From NCBI GenBank assembly GCA_002328495.1, contig DCUJ01000009.1, positions 124,001 to 188,000 of the forward strand: 64,000 nucleotides of DNA, in the 5' to 3' direction. Of this stretch, positions 58,957-64,000 are shown in pieces; position 1 is the stretch's first letter; each line of letters begins with the position of its first letter. This DNA comes from Sulfurospirillum sp. UBA2217 (GTDB lineage: Bacteria; Campylobacterota; Campylobacteria; Campylobacterales; Sulfurospirillaceae). Made by a program: the position numbers and the translations under genes. The notes beneath the pieces were generated by a model. It was given only the letters and a program-made list of their open reading frames with translations, was not told the DNA's origin and searched no databases.

Positions 58957-60294
58957 TTAATCATGCTGTAACCATTTGGCTACAGATTCAAAATCGGATT
59001 CTTTGGTAAAGGCAACAATCACATCGTCTTTTTCAAACTGTGTAATCAATCTAAATTCATAAATATCATTATCCCGTACGACAATAAAATGCCCTTTGTC
59101 GTCTATCTTTTCAGGTAAAAAAGGTTTGGTACCCAGCAAAGGGGAGTTCTCATCGATTTTGCGCAACAGCGCAGCACCCTCTCCACCACAAAATTTCTTT
59201 TGCACAAACACCCCATTGGATTCAATGCGCTCTAAAATGGAATAATAGGCATTGATTTTTTCCCCACGCACCACTTCGATGTTGAGGTTTCGCATCAAGG
59301 AAGAGTAGACGATATCGTTGTTGATACCGATGATTTTTTTAATCCCTTTTTGTTTGGCTTCGATACATTTGGTGATATTGTACTCATCATTTTTTGTAGC
59401 TGCGATGAACATGTCGGTATCAAAATGCGATTTGTCGATGATGTGGTCTGCATCGTAATTGGTCTTGCGCACCGTCACTTTGTTTTTGAGCTCAATATTG
59501 GCTTTACGGCACAGCTCAATGTTTTTGTCCATCATCTGAATCTCAATCCCTTTTTTTAACAGCACTTTGGCGATTTCAATACCCAAAGAATCCGCACCAA
59601 AGATAACACAGGTTTTAATGGGATGGGTTGTTTCATTGACTTCGCATACGGTGGATCGTAAAGAGTTGATGGCACTTGGGAAGGCAAAAAAGTAGATAAG
59701 ATCATGCGGAAGCATGGTTTCATCAGGTTTGGGAACAAAGAATTTTTTAGCCCGTTCAATCCCCGCAATCGCCACTTCACCACTGATTTCACCGATAAAT
59801 GTGGAAATCATACGGGGTGTAAAGTCCTCTTTGAGGCGAATCGAAATCAGAAGAGCTTTGGTATACGCAAAGGCTTTAGCATTGTGCGCGTGGGAAAAAT
59901 CGACCAAATACTTAAAGGGTTGGGCTGCTTCAACGGAGGGGACGATGGTGTCACTGATGTTGAGTTTTGTTTTGATAAGGTCACTGGCAAAAAAGGTGTT
60001 TTTGAGGCGAATAATTTTGCGCTTAACGGTCGCGATATTGTCAATAATCAAAGAAGAGAGAAGATTGACCTCGTCAGTATCCGTGACTGCAATAAAAAGA
60101 TCGACATTGGGATTGATGCCAAAGTAGGTATGCGGATTTTCGATATTTCCGCAAATACCCATAACATCTAAATTTTCTTGAATATTTTGGATGGCATATT
60201 CATTTTGGTCAATCACCGTCACACTGTTGTTCACCATCAAATGTTTGGCGATACTATAACCCACTTTTCCAGCACCCGCTATGATAACTTGCAT
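58957..60294 (-). CDS. trkA: Trk system K+ regulatory subunit TrkA
   Basis: 445-aa cytoplasmic gating ring protein. Two RCK repeats, each NAD(H)-binding RCK_N plus RCK_C: IIAGAGKVGYSIAKHL at residues 4-19, and TCVIFGADSLGIEIAKVL near 230; the latter has a degenerate glycine motif (GADSLG). Ends with ACT-like domain DDKGHFIVVRDNDIYEFRL. Followed 9 bp later by trkH. No Shine-Dalgarno anomaly; starts in the 67-bp spacer after the small secreted protein. Confidence 0.94.
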   Translation of the reverse strand: MQVIIAGAGKVGYSIAKHLMVNNSVTVIDQNEYAIQNIQENLDVMGICGNIENPHTYFGINPNVDLFIAVTDTDEVNLLSSLIIDNIATVKRKIIRLKNTFFASDLIKTKLNISDTIVPSVEAAQPFKYLVDFSHAHNAKAFAYTKALLISIRLKEDFTPRMISTFIGEISGEVAIAGIERAKKFFVPKPDETMLPHDLIYFFAFPSAINSLRSTVCEVNETTHPIKTCVIFGADSLGIEIAKVLLKKGIEIQMMDKNIELCRKANIELKNKVTVRKTNYDADHIIDKSHFDTDMFIAATKNDEYNITKCIEAKQKGIKKIIGINNDIVYSSLMRNLNIEVVRGEKINAYYSILERIESNGVFVQKKFCGGEGAALLRKIDENSPLLGTKPFLPEKIDDKGHFIVVRDNDIYEFRLITQFEKDDVIVAFTKESDFESVAKWLQHD

Positions 60295-60361
60295 ACTACT
60301 TCTTTAGTCTTAAAATTTAGTCTGCAAAAATTCTATCACAATTCATGCTAAAAAGAGATGA

Positions 60362-60844
60362 TTATTTTGGACCTTCATTCTCGATGAACTGTTTTATGCT
60401 TTCAGTATACTGCTCTTTGAGTACATTTACAAACGCATTGGCACGTTTTGAATCGGTCATGGTGATGAGGGCTTCATCTCCAAATTTGTCGCTAATTTTA
60501 TTGAGTTCATAGTTGAGTTTTGATTTTTCATTGAGCTTTGTAAGTGCTTTGTGAAAGGCATCATCCATCTCTTTGTTTTGAAGCTTATGGTTCTGGTAAA
60601 GGTAAAGTGCAATTTTATAGACTTCATCTTTATCGGTGCTGTAAACTTCAACGTAGTTGATGGTGTCATCAAGGAGTTTGATATTGAAATGTTTTTGATC
60701 TTTCGTGACACACGAATAAGCAGAACATTTAAATCCATTGGCTTCTAAAAATGCACGATCTTTTCCGATTAATTCATCTAAAAAACCAGCAGACAAACTG
60801 ATGTGGGTGAGCAATACCGTAACGAAAAGGAGTTTTTTAACCAT
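60362..60844 (-). CDS. Hypothetical secreted protein, 160 aa
   Basis: Signal peptide (VKKLLFVTVLLTHISLSAG), then a mixed domain with two cysteines close together (KCSAYSCVT, about residues 38-44) that could form a disulfide. No family is recognised. The start at ATG 60844 follows AAAGGG, which is contributed by the right flank of a TTACATGTAA copy (60856-60865). A longer ORF would run into the tRNA gene and is rejected. It lies just after the tRNA on the same strand and is probably co-transcribed. Confidence 0.7.
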   Translation of the reverse strand: MVKKLLFVTVLLTHISLSAGFLDELIGKDRAFLEANGFKCSAYSCVTKDQKHFNIKLLDDTINYVEVYSTDKDEVYKIALYLYQNHKLQNKEMDDAFHKALTKLNEKSKLNYELNKISDKFGDEALITMTDSKRANAFVNVLKEQYTESIKQFIENEGPK

Positions 60845-60870
60845 CACGTAACCCTTTACATGTAAAGAAG

Positions 60871-60947
60871 TGGTGGGTCCTGAGTGATTTGAACACTCGA
60901 CCACCCCGTTATGAGCGGGGTGCTCTAACCAACTGAGCTAAGGACCC
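60871..60947 (-). tRNA. tRNA with CAU anticodon (elongator Met or Ile2)
   Basis: 77 nt folded by eye: acceptor GGGTCCT/AGGACCC, D-arm GCTC/GAGC, anticodon arm CCCCG-CTCATAA-CGGGG, T-arm GAGTG/CACTC and encoded CCA end. A normal G1-C72 pair excludes initiator tRNA. CAU may be elongator Met or lysidine-modified Ile2; base identity does not decide it here. Confidence 0.92.
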
Positions 60948-60962
60948 ATTTTTAAGACGCAA

Positions 60963-60968
60963 ATTGTA
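60963..60968 (-). promoter_or_regulatory. -10 box for the tRNA
   Basis: ATTGTA on the plus strand is TACAAT on the minus strand, 16 bp before the tRNA 5' end. No consensus -35. An inverted CTCTTT/AAAGAG just upstream could end the rodA transcript. Confidence 0.45.
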
Positions 60969-60980
60969 CTCTTTCAAACG

Positions 60981-62093
60981 TTAAAAGAGCTTTAAGCCTC
61001 GTATGGAACGGTAGGTCGGATCAAAACGAAATACGAGTAAATTTTCTAAAATACCAAAAAGAGCAAAAAAGGTAATAAAACTACTGCCCCCATAGCTAAA
61101 AAAAGGCAGAGGAACTCCGACAACAGGGGCTAGACCTATGGTCATGGCAATGTTAATACTCATGTAAAAGAAAATCAGTAATGAGATACTGCTTGTGATA
61201 ACTTTGGCAAAAGGGTCGTCACTGAGTTTAAAATTAAGCGTCATCAAATGGACAATAAGGAGGGCATACAAGGCAATGAGCCCTAGTGCTCCACCAAATC
61301 CAAAGCGCTCTACGGTATAAGCAAAGATAAAATCACTCGTAGCAATGGGCAAAAATTTATAGTGTGTTTGGGTTGCCTCATCTTTGTCTTTACCGCTAAG
61401 CCCACCTGAGCCTATGGCGATGATGGATTGCTTGACATGGTAACTAGGGCTTTCGGAAACAAAGTCCGTAATGCGCTTTTTTTGATAATCGTGTAAATTG
61501 TTGTAGAGCAAAGGGCTACTGATACCTATGAGAAGGGCTAGGGTAATCCATATTTTTGGATTGACACCGATGATGAACAAGGTGCCATATCCTAGCAATA
61601 AAAGAATGAGAGCTGTGCCTAAATCAGGCTCTTTGACGATAAGGATAAAGGGAAGAAGAATATAGAAGCTCAGTTTCATAAAGGCTTTCCATCCGTAGCC
61701 GTTTTCCTCTGGAGGATTGTGTTTAATCAGATAGGCTAGCATAAGCATAAAGGCTGGTTTGAAAATTTCTGAGGGTTGAATGGTAAAATGAACAAAAGGA
61801 ATTTCAAGCCATCTTCTAGCACCCAGTTTTGCAATGCCAAAAAATTCAACGCTAATGAGTAAGAGAATGGTTGTCCAATAAAATAGAGGAATCAACCACT
61901 CAATTTTTTTAAGAGGGGTTAGGAGAAAAATAAAAAAAACTATAATCCCCACCGTAAAATAGACCAACTGTTTATTGGCTAACATAGTGCTAGCTTCAGA
62001 GATAAGATAATAGGAGATGGCAACGATGGGAATCACAAGTATAGGAATTAAAAAATCAAAATGTGTTAAGATGCGCCTATCAATGTGAAACAC
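60981..62093 (-). CDS. rodA: Rod-shape determining glycosyltransferase RodA
   Basis: 370 aa, SEDS family (MrdB/RodA/FtsW), about ten transmembrane helices; polymerises lipid II glycan strands for lateral wall growth. KEPDLGTALILLLLGYGTLFIIG, and C-terminal GLAPVVGVPLPFFSYGGSSFITFF are diagnostic. GTG start after AAAGGG. Divergent from the pseudouridine synthase. I recall mrdB lying near this pair in C. jejuni. Its class-B penicillin-binding partner is not in the window. Confidence 0.93.
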   Translation of the reverse strand: MFHIDRRILTHFDFLIPILVIPIVAISYYLISEASTMLANKQLVYFTVGIIVFFIFLLTPLKKIEWLIPLFYWTTILLLISVEFFGIAKLGARRWLEIPFVHFTIQPSEIFKPAFMLMLAYLIKHNPPEENGYGWKAFMKLSFYILLPFILIVKEPDLGTALILLLLGYGTLFIIGVNPKIWITLALLIGISSPLLYNNLHDYQKKRITDFVSESPSYHVKQSIIAIGSGGLSGKDKDEATQTHYKFLPIATSDFIFAYTVERFGFGGALGLIALYALLIVHLMTLNFKLSDDPFAKVITSSISLLIFFYMSINIAMTIGLAPVVGVPLPFFSYGGSSFITFFALFGILENLLVFRFDPTYRSIRGLKLF

Positions 62094-62140
62094 GAATACC
62101 CTTTGGAAATTTTCACGAAGTATATCAAAAATAGAGAAAA

Positions 62141-63133
62141 ATGGACGGTGAAATGGAAGTTATCTGTGAAAAAGCTGGACGATTGGACAGTGTTTTAAGT
62201 GATGCCTTAGGCGTACCACGCAACCAAATTGAAAAACTCATTAAGAGCGTTGGTGTAGAAGTTGATGGTGTTGTGACGCACAAAAATAGTCTCAAACTCA
62301 TGGGTGGGGAGAGTATAGTGTACACGTATGTCGAAGCCAAAGCTTCTCAAGGTGTGTATGAAGTTAGCTTTGATGTGCCTATTTTGTATGAAGATGACCA
62401 TCTTTTGGTGGTCAATAAACCTCCCTTTTTAACCGTGCATGGAGCTCCTAGCGTGAAAGAAGCTACCTTAGTGGATTGGTTACATGTAAAGGGCATTACA
62501 CTCTCGACGCTTAGCGGAGAAGAGAGACATGGCATTGTGCATCGTATCGATAAAGAGACCAGTGGAGCTTTGGTAGTGGCAAAGAGTAATGCCGCACACA
62601 GCGCACTGGCCATGCAATTAGAGTCCAAAAGTATGGGGCGGTATTATCTGGCAATCATTGATGTGCCACTGAAGGAAAATATGGTCGTGGAACTCCCCAT
62701 CGGTCGCAATCCCAACCATCGTTTAAAAATGGCAATTACCAAAGAGGGAAGAGGTGCTAAGAGTGCTTTTTGCAAACTTGCTACATCGAAAGATGGCAAA
62801 AAAGAGTTGATTGCGATTAAGCTTTTTACGGGCAGAACCCATCAAATCCGCGTCCACCTCAGTGCGCTCTCTCGTCACATCTTGGGCGATAGTTTATACG
62901 GCTTTAAGAGCCAAAATGGTACAATCCCCAGAGTTATGTTACATGCTTATGAGGTTTATCTCACCCATCCTTACACACACATGCCTTTGTCTGTGCATGC
63001 ACCGCTGTTAGAGGATTTTGAAACCACATTGGCCCATCTTTTTTCAAAGGAAGACTATGATGAAAAAATTAAACCTAATTGCATTAGGCACTGCTTTGAT
63101 TCTGTTGATGAGTGGGTGCGAAAGGACACTTGA
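62141..63133 (+). CDS. RluA/RluD family 23S rRNA pseudouridine synthase
   Basis: 330 aa. N-terminal S4-like domain (LDSVLSDALGVPRNQIEKLIKSVGVEVDG) and catalytic domain with the aspartate in HRIDKETSGALVVAKS (about residue 140) and IKLFTGRTHQIRVHL. Isomerises uridine in 23S rRNA helix positions typical of RluD/RluC. Start may be 62141 or ATG 62153; neither has a strong ribosome site. The gene's last 74 bp overlap the next gene, an unusual C-terminal tail. Confidence 0.9.
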   Translation: MDGEMEVICEKAGRLDSVLSDALGVPRNQIEKLIKSVGVEVDGVVTHKNSLKLMGGESIVYTYVEAKASQGVYEVSFDVPILYEDDHLLVVNKPPFLTVHGAPSVKEATLVDWLHVKGITLSTLSGEERHGIVHRIDKETSGALVVAKSNAAHSALAMQLESKSMGRYYLAIIDVPLKENMVVELPIGRNPNHRLKMAITKEGRGAKSAFCKLATSKDGKKELIAIKLFTGRTHQIRVHLSALSRHILGDSLYGFKSQNGTIPRVMLHAYEVYLTHPYTHMPLSVHAPLLEDFETTLAHLFSKEDYDEKIKPNCIRHCFDSVDEWVRKDT

Positions 63134-64000
63134 AGCACCTAAGCAGCCTGCGATTGACGCATCTTTGCCACGAGTGGATGCCTTGCGTACTTTACCTGAC
63201 ATTACTGAAATAGGCTTTGAATGGACACCCGTCTATGGGGATAGGGTCGAGGGGTATTACTTGTACCGAATGGAGGGTAGCAAGATGACAAAAATTGCCA
63301 CCATTAAAGACAAATATATTTCACATTATGTCGACACCAAACTTAGCCCTGACACTTCGTACAGTTATCGCATGTCAACCTATTCCGCGGAAAAAAGGGA
63401 GTCAGAACCCAGCCCTATCGTTACGGTTAGCACGATGGGGACGATTGAATCTGTTCCTTTTCTCAAAGCCATTACGGGTTTGCCCAATCGCATAAAATTG
63501 GTCTGGAGACCTCACCCTATGGAACGTGTTGAGTCGTACATTATCGAGCGTAATGAGCTTAAATCTACCAAGTGGGATGAGGTTGGTAAAATTGATGGGC
63601 GCTTAAATGCGGAGTATATTGACAAAGATTTGAGGGATAATTATCTCTACCGCTACCGCGTTAAAGTGAAAACTTTTGATGGCATTGTCTCAAAACCCAG
63701 CGAGATTGTAGAAGCCAGTACCAAGCCTTTGCCCAAAGGTGTGCATGGGGTTCGAGCTACGACTAATTTACCTAAAAAGATCCTTTTGAGTTGGGAGGCC
63801 TCAACGCAAAGTGATTTTGCCTACTATAAAATTTATCGCTCCAGTAACTCAACACTCTTTTACAGCTATCATGGCAAGACTAAAAGTACAGAATTTGAAG
63901 ATTTGGTCAGTGAGAATGGTAAAACATATTACTACAAAGTTGTGGTTGTTGATGTAGATGGTTTAGAGTCCTCACAACCAGAATCTCCTATTGTTGGAGC
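63060..64000 (+). CDS. FlpA-like fibronectin type III lipoprotein (3' end outside window)
   Basis: Open to the window edge, about 313 residues visible. Lipoprotein signal with lipobox MSGC (LILLMSGCERTLEAP), then repeated fibronectin type III domains: about 39-128 (ITEIGFEWTPVYGDRVEGYYLYR), 130-220 (LPNRIKLVWRP, YIIERNE), and from about 225 (LPKKILLSWEAS, YYKIYRSSN). Three FN3 domains after a lipobox, directly downstream of an RluD-type gene and near rodA, match FlpA of Campylobacter jejuni, a fibronectin-binding surface adhesin. In a free-living species it may bind other partners. ATG 63060 has AAAGGAAG upstream; ATG 63057 is also possible. Confidence 0.8.
   Translation, partial: MKKLNLIALGTALILLMSGCERTLEAPKQPAIDASLPRVDALRTLPDITEIGFEWTPVYGDRVEGYYLYRMEGSKMTKIATIKDKYISHYVDTKLSPDTSYSYRMSTYSAEKRESEPSPIVTVSTMGTIESVPFLKAITGLPNRIKLVWRPHPMERVESYIIERNELKSTKWDEVGKIDGRLNAEYIDKDLRDNYLYRYRVKVKTFDGIVSKPSEIVEASTKPLPKGVHGVRATTNLPKKILLSWEASTQSDFAYYKIYRSSNSTLFYSYHGKTKSTEFEDLVSENGKTYYYKVVVVDVDGLESSQPESPIVG

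Larger units (their letters stand above)
2150..62489. repeat. Dispersed palindrome TTACATGTAA, 26 exact copies
   Basis: Hand count of exact copies, start positions: 2150, 3605, 7559, 8228, 9949, 16168, 20212, 20239, 22893, 23835, 26798, 28367, 28558, 29140, 30839, 35358, 40929, 43728, 46674, 46694, 47744, 52749, 53980, 55071, 60856, 62480. Near copies (CTACATGTAA or its complement) occur at 3548, 15125, 32426, 39110 and 55349. In genes 13 are read Leu-His-Val and 4 Thr-Cys; the third frame would give a stop. The base after the palindrome is usually purine, giving TTACATGTAARG. The coordinates span the family; the copies are scattered. Confidence 0.9.

Noticed and set aside
59704..60171. Long plus-strand open frames opposite trkA
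   Set aside because: Antisense shadows of a well-supported gene, with no ribosome site or family match.
60845..60904. Upstream extension of the 160-aa secreted protein
   Set aside because: It would read through the tRNA 3' end and remove the signal peptide from the N-terminus.
60871..60947. Initiator tRNA-Met
   Set aside because: The first base pair is G-C, and the anticodon stem lacks the run of three G-C pairs in initiator order.
2150..62489. TTACATGTAA as a CRP/FNR or other transcription-factor operator family
   Set aside because: Two thirds of copies are deep inside coding sequence of unrelated genes and few are near -10 boxes.
1..64000. CRISPR array, prophage or insertion sequence
   Set aside because: No regularly spaced direct repeats, transposase, integrase or phage structural genes were seen on either strand.

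Overview
The window looks like a core-genome segment of a free-living Campylobacterota (Epsilonproteobacteria) bacterium, most likely Sulfurospirillum or a close relative. Support comes from low-to-moderate G+C, TATAAT -10 boxes with weak -35 boxes, and Campylobacter-like gene blocks: HIT / pheST-aroA-ispH-rpsA-serA, flgS beside a class V aminotransferase, and rodA / pseudouridine synthase / FlpA-like lipoprotein. Genus and synteny are from memory of these families, not from a search. No phage, IS element, rRNA or CRISPR array is visible, and no stretch over 300 bp lacks a gene.

Layout. 1-3.6 kb: end of a Na+-pumping decarboxylase beta subunit, PEP carboxykinase and argininosuccinate lyase. 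3.8-14.6 kb: a HIT protein, then a tightly overlapping housekeeping run (pheS, pheT, aroA, ispH, rpsA, an anchored hypothetical, serA, a multi-pass membrane protein). 14.8-20.2 kb: a TolC / adaptor / RND operon whose pump is split into two half-length genes. 20.2-23.8 kb: a small XRE-regulator operon, efp, a DJ-1-like gene and a chemoreceptor. 23.9-26.8 kb: a MutS with a C-terminal HNH nuclease (MutS7 type). 26.9-34.1 kb: small metabolic and membrane genes including CvfB-like, BaiN-like, HemJ, an SDR-DUF2867 protein, a YjfB-like protein, CowN and an Old Yellow Enzyme. 34.1-39.7 kb: a complete CmeABC-type RND efflux operon. 39.9-46.6 kb: signalling, with an HD-GYP regulator, a ModA-like lipoprotein and a hybrid kinase, then a PAS protein and a chemoreceptor. 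46.8-50.3 kb: dnaE. 50.3-53.6 kb: flgS, a DUF1538 membrane protein, a PII-like protein and a CBS protein in one run. 53.6-57.5 kb: an aminotransferase and an ORP-like cluster (DUF134, two ferredoxin-MinD ATPases, a NifX-like protein). 57.5-60.3 kb: TrkH/TrkA. 60.4-64 kb: a small secreted protein, tRNA(CAU), rodA, a pseudouridine synthase and the start of an FlpA-like fibronectin-III lipoprotein.

The strongest unexplained signal is a dispersed perfect palindrome, TTACATGTAA. I count 26 exact copies by hand in 64 kb against roughly 0.2 expected from base composition. Seventeen lie inside genes, mostly read as Leu-His-Val. Nine are intergenic, many as arms of terminator hairpins and two immediately before start codons. 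The pattern resembles the DNA-uptake sequences of Neisseria and Pasteurellaceae, but a methylation or chromosome-organisation role is equally open.
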